Shown here one piece after another: positions 51,196 to 59,854 of a DNA stretch of 64,000 nucleotides. Under the pieces are notes generated by a model. The model made no database searches. It saw nothing but the letters and a program-made list of their open reading frames with translations, and was not told the origin of the DNA. The stretch lies in the NCBI RefSeq assembly GCF_003347635.1, contig NZ_QDFY01000002.1:496001-560000 (forward strand). The letters run 5' to 3'. Position 1 is the first letter of the stretch. Each line of letters starts with the position of its first letter. The stretch comes from Sphingosinicella terrae. Lineage in GTDB: Bacteria; Pseudomonadota; Alphaproteobacteria; Sphingomonadales; Sphingomonadaceae. Made by a program: the position numbers and the translations under genes.

Positions 51196-53481
51196 ATGGG
51201 CGTGGAGCATGTCAGAAGGGGCGGGCGCGAGGCGGCCGCAGCCGGCGGGCGGTTTTCGGGCGCGGTCGCGCGCACCGTCGCCGCGATCGTGCTCGGCGCG
51301 CTCGTGATTGCCGGCCTCGCGCTTCACTGGGCGACGCGCGAGAGCGACCGGGTCTCGGTCGAGCGCCAGGCCCAGGGCGCCCTCCACGCCATCCACACCA
51401 GCATCGACGAGCTCGCCCTGCAGCAGGAGACGGTCGCGGTGTGGGACGACGCGGCCAGCTATCTCCTCGCCGAGCGGCGGGACATGCAGTGGATCCATGA
51501 CAATATGGGCAGCTGGCTGCACCGCATCTTCAGGCACGACGCCGCCTATATCCTCGATGGGGAGGATCGCCTGATCTACGCGACCGCCGGCGGCGAGCGC
51601 GTGCCCCTGGCGCGGCTCGAAACGGCCGCTCGCTCGCTCGCCCCCCTGGTCCGCCTCGTCCGCGACCCGAGGGGTGTCGCGGCCGGCCGTCATGACCGGC
51701 TCGCTGGCCCGCTGAGGCCGGGCAGCACGGTGCGGACCACCGGGCGCACGGTCCACGCCTCCCGGATTGCCCTCCTTGGCGGCAGGCCTGCCGCGGTGAG
51801 CGTGATCCAGGTCAAGGAATCCACCGAGGGCTATGTTTCTCGGCGGGGGCGTTGGCCGGTGCTGGTCAGCATCCGCTATCTCGACCGTGACTTCCTCGCC
51901 GATCTCAGCGAGCGCCAGCTCATCGCCTCCCCGCGATTCTCGCGGGTCGAGGATGTCCGTGGCGGCGAGGCCGCGACTCCGCTGGACGACGAGCGGGGAC
52001 AGCGTCTCGGCTTCCTGATCTGGCGGCCCGAGCTCCCGGGCACGCGCATCCTGTGGAAGCTGCTTCCGGCGATCCTGCTGGTGGTGTCGATTCTCGCGGC
52101 GCTGGCGACCCTGCTGGGTCGCCGCCTCAGCCACAGCGTCGCGCAGGTCGAAAGCGCCGAGGCGGAGGCCAAGCGCCTGGCTTATCACGATCCCCTCACC
52201 GGATTGCCCAACCGCACGCTGTTCCAGCAGTGGCTCGTCGCGCTCGCCGCCGAGCGGCAGCGCTCGCCCGGCGGCTTCGCTGTGCTCCTGCTCGACCTCG
52301 ACGAGTTCAAGCTGGTGAACGACACGCTCGGCCACGCCGCCGGCGATGCCTTGCTCGTCGAGGTCGCCCGGCGGCTCGAGGCGGCGATGGACGGCGCCGG
52401 CCGGGTCGCTCGCCTGGGCGGAGACGAGTTCGCCCTGCTCCTGGAGGACGCTTGCTCTGCCGTCGAGGTTGACCGCCATGCCGGTCGCCTGATCCGGCTG
52501 CTCGACGCGCCGTTCGCGTATGACGGCAAATGGCTTGAATGCCGCGCCAGCCTGGGCGCCTGCCTCGATCTCGGCGACACGTCCGCGCCCGACATCCTCA
52601 AGTGCGCCGACATGGCCATGTATGCCGCCAAGGCGGAGGGGCGTGGCACCTACCGGCTTTATGCGCCGGAAATGAGCGCCAGCCTCGAGGAGCGCAGCGC
52701 GATGCTGGCCGTGGCCAAGCGCGCGCTGGCGGATGAGCTGGTCACGCCCTTCTATCAGCCGAAGGTCGACCTCAGGACCGGCAACATCGTCGGATTCGAG
52801 GCGCTGCTTCGATGCTGTCCGCCGGGGGAGGCGCCGTTCGGGCCGGACCGGCTGGCGGCGGCATTCGACCATTCCGCGCTCGCGGCCGAGCTGAGCGACA
52901 GGATGATCGCGGCGGTGGTCGACGATGTTGCCGGCTGGCGCGCGCTCGGTCTTGCCTTCGGCCATGTCGCGATCAACGCTTCGGCCGCCGAGCTGCGCGA
53001 CCCCGCATTTGCGGGCCGGCTGATCGCCAGGCTCGCCGCGGCAGGGCTGCCGGCCTCTTGCGTCCAGCTTGAGGTCACCGAAAGCGTGCTGCTCGGCCGG
53101 AGCTCGGAAAGCGCTGAACGCTGCTTCGCGGCCCTGGCTGCTGCGGGAGTGAAGCTGGCGCTCGACGACTTCGGCACCGGCTTTGCGTCGCTGTCGCACC
53201 TCAAGGCCTATCCCGTCGACGTGATCAAGATCGATCGCAGCTTCATCCAGGACCTCGACGCCTGCCCCGAGGACGGAGCGATCGTGCGCGCCTTGATCGG
53301 CCTCGCCGAGGCGCTCGGGCTCGAGGTGGTGGCCGAAGGCATAGAGACGCGGCGCCAGCGGGATCTCCTCGCCGGGCTTGGATGCGGTTTCGGGCAAGGC
53401 TATCTTTTCGGGCGCGCCATGACGGCAGCCGATGCCGCGGCGCTGCTCGCCGCCCCGGGGCCTGCGCGCGCCGCGGCCTAG
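51196..53481 (+). CDS. CHASE4-GGDEF-EAL cyclic-di-GMP protein
   Basis: A 761-residue membrane protein. Two membrane helices (about 25-45 and 285-310) flank a periplasmic CHASE4-like sensor (LALQQETVAVWDDAASYL). The GGDEF domain is intact (DPLTGLPNRTLF, RLGGDEFALLL), as is the EAL domain (FEALLR, INASAAEL, LALDDFGTGFASLSHLK, VIKIDRSFI, EGIE). Both synthesis and hydrolysis of cyclic-di-GMP are therefore possible. Next to an exopolysaccharide locus it may tune polymer output or motility, which is inference. Confidence 0.92.
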   Translation: MGVEHVRRGGREAAAAGGRFSGAVARTVAAIVLGALVIAGLALHWATRESDRVSVERQAQGALHAIHTSIDELALQQETVAVWDDAASYLLAERRDMQWIHDNMGSWLHRIFRHDAAYILDGEDRLIYATAGGERVPLARLETAARSLAPLVRLVRDPRGVAAGRHDRLAGPLRPGSTVRTTGRTVHASRIALLGGRPAAVSVIQVKESTEGYVSRRGRWPVLVSIRYLDRDFLADLSERQLIASPRFSRVEDVRGGEAATPLDDERGQRLGFLIWRPELPGTRILWKLLPAILLVVSILAALATLLGRRLSHSVAQVESAEAEAKRLAYHDPLTGLPNRTLFQQWLVALAAERQRSPGGFAVLLLDLDEFKLVNDTLGHAAGDALLVEVARRLEAAMDGAGRVARLGGDEFALLLEDACSAVEVDRHAGRLIRLLDAPFAYDGKWLECRASLGACLDLGDTSAPDILKCADMAMYAAKAEGRGTYRLYAPEMSASLEERSAMLAVAKRALADELVTPFYQPKVDLRTGNIVGFEALLRCCPPGEAPFGPDRLAAAFDHSALAAELSDRMIAAVVDDVAGWRALGLAFGHVAINASAAELRDPAFAGRLIARLAAAGLPASCVQLEVTESVLLGRSSESAERCFAALAAAGVKLALDDFGTGFASLSHLKAYPVDVIKIDRSFIQDLDACPEDGAIVRALIGLAEALGLEVVAEGIETRRQRDLLAGLGCGFGQGYLFGRAMTAADAAALLAAPGPARAAA

Positions 53482-53739
53482 CCGACGCGAGAGGAGCGGC
53501 CGGGCGGACCACTCGGGTCGGGCTGGAGACTGCGGCGCCGGGCCGGGAGGCGCGACCGGTCTTTGCCCCTCCGACGCCGCCGTCGACGCGGCGCACCGTC
53601 GGACTGGTAGGATCGGAGTGGGAATTCAGGGACAGATGCGCTTCCTAAACGGCAGGAAAGCCGGGTTCTCCGCACAAAATCCGAAGCGTCTGGAACAACG
53701 AACCCTGCAAACCCTCGACAACCCGTTCGGGCCGAGCTT

Positions 53740-53775
53740 GTCACCTATGTCTTAGGTACGTTGTGTCACCCATGT
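53740..53775. repeat. Short direct repeat resembling an insertion-sequence end
   Basis: GTCACCTATGT (53740-53750) and GTCACCCATGT (53765-53775) are near-identical and 25 bases apart. Repeated GTCACCTATGT-like strings are, to my recollection, common near the ends of some insertion sequences. No transposase accompanies them, so this may be a remnant. Confidence 0.35.
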
Positions 53776-53799
53776 GTCCAGACTGGACAAAATGGCCGA

Positions 53800-53822
53800 T
53801 GGTGCCGGGTGTCGGACTCGAA
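53800..53822 (-). repeat. tRNA 3'-end fragment (candidate attachment-site remnant)
   Basis: Read on the minus strand, these 23 bases are TTCGAGT (T-loop), CCGAC (3' T-stem), ACCCGGC (3' acceptor strand), A and CCA. The matching 5' T-stem (GTCGG) and 5' acceptor (GCCGGGT) are absent, so it is not a tRNA gene. A bare tRNA 3' end is the usual footprint left by tyrosine-recombinase integration. Confidence 0.6.
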
Positions 53823-54160
53823 TTGCTCTCCTAAGCTACTCCAAGTTCGGCAGTTTTCCCCTCTGCCTGGACGCCGTGGCCCCGTCGTGGCCCCGCGAGA
53901 ATTTTCGTGATTCTGGCATCGAACCGGCGCCCTTGACCGCCCATCGCAAGCGCTTGATCTAAAGTGATTCGGCTGAGACGTGCTATCGAAAGCTTGTAAG
54001 GCCCTAGCATGTGCGATTTGCGTTGCTAGGAGGCGCGGGGGCTTCTCCGGCATCCGGGTGGACGTGGGCGCATCGTTCCCGGCTGTGGCTCCTGAAAAGG
54101 GAATATGAGCTCGCTGCCATAGACCGAACGCGGTGACCCGGTCGACGGAGCCGTGCGATC

Positions 54161-55174
54161 TCACGCTGAGCCACGAACCAGGAGGACGTCGCCGTTACGG
54201 ATCTTCAGCAATTCGGCGGCTTCACCTTTGATGAGCAGATGGTCACCCTCTGAGGCGACGTCGGCCCGGAGCGCTCGGAATTCCCGGATGGCGGCACTGG
54301 AAAGGCAATGGGCGATGCCGGTGCGTGCATCGGGATCGATACAGGCTCGCATCCGCCGGGCTCCGACGACCGTGGCAATGCGATCGCGCGGACAGAGGAG
54401 GGTAGGGCCGCCGTCGAAGACGTCGACCAGCCCTGACCGCGCGAAGCCTTCCTTTTCCAGCATCGCGAGTGCCGCCTCACCGTCGCGGTGGCAGCGGCCG
54501 ATGACCGCAGCCGTGTCCGCTGCGAGCAGCTCGACGTAGATGGGGTGACGAGGGGCAAGGTCGGCGATGAACTGGCCGTCGGTGCTCATCACCATCCGGT
54601 CGGCCTGGGTGAATGGAAGGCGGAAGAACTTGCTCGAGACGCCGTCCCAGAATGGCGAGCTCCCGTCGGTCCCGATCCAGCCGCGTAGCTCCGCCATTAC
54701 CATTGGCGAAAAGCGCCCCGGGTCGGCAGCAATCAGCAAGTAGCGCGCCCGTGCCAGCAGCGCGCCGGCTCCTCCCGACCGCGCCTCCGGCCTCAGGAAC
54801 AACGAGCCAACTTCCGTGCAGCCTCCGCATTCGTTGACGAGCACCAGGATGCGATGGTCGAAGCGCGTCTGCGTCGCGGGAGAATGTTGGGCGACCGTCA
54901 TGACGCGAAACGAGAAATGCGGCCGCTCGACGCCTATCGCCGCGCGAACGCTCGCGACCCCGTCGACACGACCGCTGTCCGCATCCTCGAGCATGAGCGT
55001 GTACCAGGCTTTGCCCGGAGGACAGTGCCCGGCGAAGCTGTCGGCGGAGAGCTTCAGCCGAGCGCTCAGCGCCGCTTCGTTCAGCGGCAGGCTGGTGAAA
55101 CCCGGTCCCGACAGTGTGGCTAGTTCGACCAGCGCTTCAAGGTCGCCCGGCTGGGCCGGCCGGATGAAGCGCAT
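54161..55174 (-). CDS. astA: Arginine N-succinyltransferase
   Basis: A 337-residue acyltransferase, close to the E. coli AstA length. MRFIRPAQPGDLEALVELA, CTEVGSLFLRPEARSGGAGALLARARYL, FWDGVSSKFF and GRCHRDGEAALAMLEKEGF are typical of AstA, which succinylates arginine as the first step of the AST catabolic pathway. The ATG at 55174 overlaps the restored stop of the aminotransferase by one base (TGATG), so it is the last gene of a coupled operon. astB, astD and astE are not in the window. Confidence 0.9.
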   Translation of the reverse strand: MRFIRPAQPGDLEALVELATLSGPGFTSLPLNEAALSARLKLSADSFAGHCPPGKAWYTLMLEDADSGRVDGVASVRAAIGVERPHFSFRVMTVAQHSPATQTRFDHRILVLVNECGGCTEVGSLFLRPEARSGGAGALLARARYLLIAADPGRFSPMVMAELRGWIGTDGSSPFWDGVSSKFFRLPFTQADRMVMSTDGQFIADLAPRHPIYVELLAADTAAVIGRCHRDGEAALAMLEKEGFARSGLVDVFDGGPTLLCPRDRIATVVGARRMRACIDPDARTGIAHCLSSAAIREFRALRADVASEGDHLLIKGEAAELLKIRNGDVLLVRGSA

Positions 55175-56369
55175 CAGGCGGCTTTCGCGGACGTCCGGCG
55201 GACGGCCAGGCAGGCTGCTTCGAACCGCGAAAGCGCCTCGATCGCTTCGGCTGCGCTCAGGTTCAGCGGCGGCAGCAAGCGCACGCAATTCTCGCCGCCG
55301 CCCGCAACGAGCAGTCGCTGATCGCGAGCGACGGCCATGAATGCGCGATTGTTCGGCACCAGCTTGACGCCGATCAGCAGGCTTTGCCCCGTATGTCGAT
55401 GATGACGTCCGAGAAGCGCTCAGCAATGTCGTCCAACCCGTTGCGGAGTGTGCCGGCGATCCTGCGCACGTGCCGCATCAGGCCTTCGTCGGCAATGAGG
55501 TCGAAGGCCGCTTTCGCCACAGCCATGGCGAGCGGATTGCCGCCGAAGGTCGAGCCGTGGGTCGCGAACGTCATCGCTGCAGCCGCCTCGCGCGTCGCGA
55601 CGCAGGCACCCACCGGAAATCCGCCGCCCAGCGCCTTGGCGATGGTCATGATGTCGGGCTCGCACCCGTCGAACCATTGGTGCGCGAAGAGCTTGCCTGT
55701 GCGCCCCATGCCACTCTGGATTTCGTCATAGATGAGCAGGGTGCCGGCCTCTGTGCACCAATCCCGCACTTGCCGCAGCCATTCGCCGGGAAGCGGACGG
55801 GCGCCGCCTTCGCCTTGAACCGGCTCCACGATCAACGCCGCGGTGGTCGGCGCATGGATAGCCTCGCGGATAAGATCGAGCTCCTCGGTCCGCAGCTGCA
55901 GATATCCCGGCAAGCGTGGGCCGAACCCTTCCAGATAGGCCGGATTGCCTGAAGCGTTTACGGCCGCATAGCTCCGGCCGTGGAAGGAGCCGGCGAAGCC
56001 GACGATGTCGACGCGCTCCGCCGCGCCGCGGACGGCATGATGGCGGCGCGCCGTCTTGATCGCGCATTCGACGGCCTCCGTCCCCGAATTGGCGAAGAAG
56101 ACCACGTCGGCAAAGGTGGACTGGACGAGACGCGCCGCAAGTATCTCCTGGTCCGGGATCCGAAAGAGGTTGGAGACGTGCCAGAGCTTGGCGGCCTGCG
56201 CGGCGAGCGCTTCGACGAGCGCCGGATGGGCATGGCCCAGCGCGTTGGTCGCGATCCCGGAAACGCAGTCAAGGTAGGCATTTCCGTCTGCATCGAACAA
56301 CCAGGCACCCTCGCCGCGGTGGACGGCGACAGGGGCACGATTGTATACGCTCATGAGATGCTCGGTCAT
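55174..56369 (-). pseudogene. Acetylornithine/succinylornithine-type aminotransferase, frameshifted
   Basis: A class III PLP aminotransferase (ArgD/AruC type): GIATNALGHAHPALVEAL, FFANSGTEAVECAIKTAR, LLIYDEIQSGMGRTG, and the PLP lysine in IMTIAKALGGGFPVG. The frame stops early at IDIRGKAC (stop at 55374). The missing tail, including LVPNNRAFMAVARDQRLLVAG and LRLLPPLNLS-like sequence, continues in another frame down to 55174. One G missing from AAAG(G)CCTGCTG at about 55380-55385 would restore about 398 residues. Either a real inactivating deletion or a sequencing error. Coupled upstream to the flavoprotein by ATGA. Confidence 0.88.
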
Positions 56370-57781
56370 CGAGGGTTCCCCAAAAAATCGACCCGTCCGA
56401 TCGGAATGGGTGCGAACTGGCGTTGGATGTGGCCGGAGAGCCGGCGGACGGGCTCTGCCACATAGCGTCGATAGAAGGCTTCGTTGCTGGGGCCGATGCC
56501 GTGCTCGGCGCTGAAGCTGCCGCCATAATCCTCGACCGCGGCCGCAAAGACGATCTCGCGGGCACGATCGGCGATGGCTGGGTCGAACGGGCCCGCCGTC
56601 CGAGGCCAGACCAGGTTGAAGTGCAGGCCGCCGTCGCCGATGTGGCCGAAGTCGTGCAGCCGGAGCGACGGCACAACCGCTTTCAGCCGCCCCGCCACGT
56701 CCGCGCGAAAGTGCATCAGCTCTCCGCGCCGGAGCGCGACGTCGCAGGCAATGACGGTGCCTTCCGCCCGCAGCGCTTCCGGGATGGCGTGGCGCACCGC
56801 CCACAGGGACCTGCCCCGGTCGAGCACGGCGTCCCGCACCACGCCGCGCTCGATCCAGGGAATCAGGGATCGGGAAAACATGTCCTCCAGAGCAGCCTCG
56901 TCGACCGCGGCTCCGGCGGAGAGCTCGACGAGCACCGCATAATCCACGGCCGCTCCGCGAAACGGATCCCTCAGCCTTGGAAAATGGCCGAGGGCGGCGG
57001 AGAGCGCCGCGCCCGATATCCCTTCAAAGGCGCTGAGCAGGCCCCCGAAGGCGTGTTCCAGCGCGACGAGCAGTTCCGGGGCTTGGCCGGCGTCGGCGAG
57101 CGACAGCATGGCGCACAACTGGCTGGCCGGCTTGGGGCTGAGCGCGAGGAACGCTCGCGTGACGATGCCGAAGCCGCCAGAGCTTCCGGCGACGAGTTGC
57201 TTGAGATCGATCTCGCTATTGTTCTTCCAGAGCGGACCGCCGAGCCGGACGATGGTCCCCTGGCCGTCGGACAGCACTAGTTCCAGCCCGAGCAGGTTGC
57301 GGCGAACGTCGCCATGACGAAGGAAGCGGGCGCCGCCGGCATTGGCCGCAATCAGCCCGCCTACGGAGGGGTCCGCCCCGAGATCGATCGGAAAGTAGAG
57401 GCCGTGCTCGGCCGCGGCTTCGTTGAGGGCCGAGAGACGCAGGCCCGCACCGGCCTCGGCGGTGCGATTGAGCGGATCGATGACGGGAGATTCGCTGAGG
57501 CGTTCAACGCTGAGGATGACGCTGGTTCTGCTCGAATCCGCCAATCCTGCGCCGACCAGCCCGGTCCCGCCGCCCTGAGCGATCACGTGAACTTGGTGGG
57601 CGGCGGCGCTTCGCAGCGTGTCGGCGACTTCGGCTGCGCAGCGCGGGCGGATGACGGCCGCGGCGCGGCCGGACGTCCGACGCCCATCCGTTTGGTACCG
57701 TTCCAGGTCGGCGCGCTCGGTGAGAACCGCGCCGTCTCCCAGGCGGGATCCGAGCTCGTGAACCAGGCCGACCAGGCTCAT
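56366..57781 (-). CDS. FAD-linked D-2-hydroxyacid dehydrogenase (D-2-hydroxyglutarate dehydrogenase-like)
   Basis: A 471-residue flavoprotein of the GlcD/D2HGDH family: FAD-binding PCMH domain (VIAQGGGTGLVGAG, DLGADPSVGGLIAANAGG) and C-terminal FAD-oxidase domain with HDFGHIGDGGLHFN and the AEHGIG signature. It would oxidise a D-2-hydroxyacid such as D-2-hydroxyglutarate. Overlaps of 4 bases with both neighbours (ATGA) put it between the HglS-like dioxygenase, which can make D-2-hydroxyglutarate, and the aminotransferase. D-lactate is an alternative substrate. Confidence 0.87.
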   Translation of the reverse strand: MSLVGLVHELGSRLGDGAVLTERADLERYQTDGRRTSGRAAAVIRPRCAAEVADTLRSAAAHQVHVIAQGGGTGLVGAGLADSSRTSVILSVERLSESPVIDPLNRTAEAGAGLRLSALNEAAAEHGLYFPIDLGADPSVGGLIAANAGGARFLRHGDVRRNLLGLELVLSDGQGTIVRLGGPLWKNNSEIDLKQLVAGSSGGFGIVTRAFLALSPKPASQLCAMLSLADAGQAPELLVALEHAFGGLLSAFEGISGAALSAALGHFPRLRDPFRGAAVDYAVLVELSAGAAVDEAALEDMFSRSLIPWIERGVVRDAVLDRGRSLWAVRHAIPEALRAEGTVIACDVALRRGELMHFRADVAGRLKAVVPSLRLHDFGHIGDGGLHFNLVWPRTAGPFDPAIADRAREIVFAAAVEDYGGSFSAEHGIGPSNEAFYRRYVAEPVRRLSGHIQRQFAPIPIGRVDFLGNPR

Positions 57782-58797
57782 GCGGCGCGGGTCATGCCGA
57801 AGATGCCGGTGGCGTTCCCGCTGTCGAAGGAGAGGTCCGGTGCCCCGGTCGCGCCAGCCGGCGCGCGGGAGATGAACTCGCAGAACGAGCCCGGCACCGT
57901 CCGCCGCACGACCTTGCCGGCGCGGATGAAGCAGCGCTCTGCCGGGTCCGCCCTCAGGGCGGTCTGACGGACGCGGCCGCTGGCGGACACTTCGATGTCG
58001 GGCTTTGTCGACCAGCCTTCGGACCGCAGCTCCGCGGCAAGCGTCTCGACGTCGTCGACGAGATCCGCCGCATGATTGAAGGCATTGCCTTCGGTCGCGA
58101 TCCACGCCGCCTCGGCCGAGCTGGCGAGGAGGCATTCATAGTCGCGCTCGAGCGGCATGTCGTGATGACAGCCGAACGCGGCGGCGAGTTCGGGCAATGC
58201 GGCTGCGGCGGCGCCGAACTCTTCCACGCCGATCAGCCTCACGCTCTCCAGGAACCGCTTCGTTGCCGGCGTGAGCGGGTCGCGGCTCGTGCCGAACACG
58301 CGGCGCGCGCTGTCCTGAAACTCCTTGTCGAAGCGCTCGACATGCAATTCGCTGACGAAGAATTGGGGAATGGTGTGCGGCAGGTCGCGGTGCCGAAAGG
58401 CGCGGCCGGTCATGTTGAGCCGCGGCAGCGCATAGGTGCCGGCAAGGACGTAGCCGAGCGGCTCCAGAATGCGCGCGAAGGCTTCGTGCCCGCCGGGAAG
58501 GGCACCCGTCGGTCCCTCCGCGAACCGGACGGTTCGCAGCGCGCCATGGTCGAACCGCAGTTTTTGACCGGCTGCCTGCTTCCGAGCCACATAGCGCGCG
58601 GCGCTGGGGGCGCGACGGGTCAGGTCGGCGAAGAGGACCACGTTCAGCGCCATCGCGACGACTTCGCGCGGGACGTCGTCATCTTCTTCCTCGAGCGCCG
58701 GATCGATCCAGAGCGGCTCGAGCGCACGCTGGGCGTCCTCGTCTCCCAGCACGCAGCCGAGCAATCGGCGCAGTGGGCTGTCATTCGGATCGCGCAT
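57778..58797 (-). CDS. DUF1338 family protein, HglS-like 2-oxoadipate dioxygenase/decarboxylase
   Basis: A 339-residue protein with the DUF1338 hallmark DHGALRTVRF, where the His and the Arg four residues later match the metal His and key Arg reported for HglS; FHVSELHVERF-like and YECLLASSAEAAWIATEGNAFNHA segments also fit. HglS converts 2-oxoadipate to D-2-hydroxyglutarate in lysine breakdown. This protein is shorter than Pseudomonas HglS. It is the first gene of the operon, and its stop overlaps the start of a D-2-hydroxyglutarate dehydrogenase-like gene, which strongly supports the assignment. Confidence 0.8.
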   Translation of the reverse strand: MRDPNDSPLRRLLGCVLGDEDAQRALEPLWIDPALEEEDDDVPREVVAMALNVVLFADLTRRAPSAARYVARKQAAGQKLRFDHGALRTVRFAEGPTGALPGGHEAFARILEPLGYVLAGTYALPRLNMTGRAFRHRDLPHTIPQFFVSELHVERFDKEFQDSARRVFGTSRDPLTPATKRFLESVRLIGVEEFGAAAAALPELAAAFGCHHDMPLERDYECLLASSAEAAWIATEGNAFNHAADLVDDVETLAAELRSEGWSTKPDIEVSASGRVRQTALRADPAERCFIRAGKVVRRTVPGSFCEFISRAPAGATGAPDLSFDSGNATGIFGMTRAA

Positions 58798-58895
58798 GAC
58801 GGATCTCCTGCCTCGCGGACGGATACTGCGCTTGACCGGTGGCAGGAGACAAACGACAATGAATCATCTCCTGATGAGGGAATGGAATAAGCGAC

Positions 58896-59788
58896 ATGAG
58901 GCGTCAGCTGCCGCCGATCGGGGCGCTCAACAGCTTCGTCGCGGCGGCCAGGCATGGGAACCTGTCACGAGCCGGCGATGAGGTAGGGCTGACCCAGAGC
59001 GCCGTCAGCCGCCAGGTGGCACTGCTCGAGGACTGGCTCCAGGCGCCGCTGTTCGATCGCAAGGGTCGGCGGGTCGTGCTCAATGCCGATGGCCGGGCCT
59101 ATGCCGAGGCGGTGGGACCGGCGCTCGACCGTATCCGAGCGGCGACGGCCCGGCTCCTCGCCCGCCGCCCGGACCACGAACTTTCCATCGCCACGCTGCC
59201 CAGCTTCGGGATGCGATGGCTGGCGCCGCGCTTGCCTCACTTGGCCGCCGAGCACCCGTCCCTGGTGGTGAACTTTGCCGCCAGGACGGGCAGCTTCGTT
59301 TCGCGTCCGAGGACTTCGACGCGGCCATCCATTTCGGCCGGGCAGACTGGCCGCAGGCGAGGCATGATTTCCTGTTTCGCGAGGAGGCCGTGCCGGTCTG
59401 TGCGCCCGGCTGGCTCGCGGAGAACCCCATCGCGCAGGCAGTCGACCTGCGCGACAAGCCGCTGCTCGTCCTGACCTCCCGGCGGGATGCCTGGGCGCGC
59501 TGGTTTCAGGATGCAGGAGTGGCGCCGCCGGTGCGCGAGAGCGGCCCGACCTTCGAGCACTTCCTGATGCTGGCGCAGGCGGCGGCGGCCGGCGCCGGCG
59601 TGGCGCTGGTGCCTAAGTTCCTTGTCGAGCCGGAGCTCGAAGCCGGAATTCTCGTCGTGCCGATCGACCGCTCCATGGCGACCGACGAAGCCTATTACCT
59701 GGTCTATCCCGAGGCGAGGCTGGCGCGCCCGATGTTCCCCGCCTTCCGGGACTGGATCTTGCGCGAGGCGCGGGGCGGGACGCGCTGA
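58896..59788 (+). pseudogene. LysR-family (GcvA-like) regulator, frameshifted
   Basis: The N-terminus has a clear LysR helix-turn-helix (LNSFVAAARHGNLSRAGDEVGLTQSAVSRQVALLE). The substrate domain starts in the same frame (SIATLPSFGMRWLAPRLP) up to RTGSF, then continues in another frame as FASEDFDAAIHFGRADWP to the stop at 59788. Inserting one base near 59298 (TTCG-TTTC) joins the parts into about 297 residues, the normal length. It diverges from the DUF1338 operon across 98 bases and was probably its regulator. Real mutation or sequencing error cannot be told apart here. Confidence 0.88.
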
Positions 59789-59854
59789 ACATCGCTGATC
59801 CGCGCTCTCAGCCGCCCGTGCGAAAGGCGGCCTGCAAGGGCGGCCTCGGGTCGC

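Larger units (their letters stand above)
53482..54160. other. Non-coding junction, possible integration scar
   Basis: About 680 bases with no credible gene and with base composition less GC-biased than its neighbours. It holds a 23-bp tRNA 3'-end fragment (53800-53822), a short direct repeat (53740-53775), tandem GTGGCCCCG copies (53876 and 53887) and an AGAAT/ATTCT inverted repeat around 53898-53914. It separates the exopolysaccharide/cyclic-di-GMP side from a catabolic block with broken genes. No integrase or transposase is present. Confidence 0.5.

Noticed and set aside
53800-53885. A complete tRNA gene on the minus strand
   Set aside because: Only the 3' 23 bases match; the 5' T-stem, anticodon arm and the GCCGGGT 5' acceptor strand are absent.
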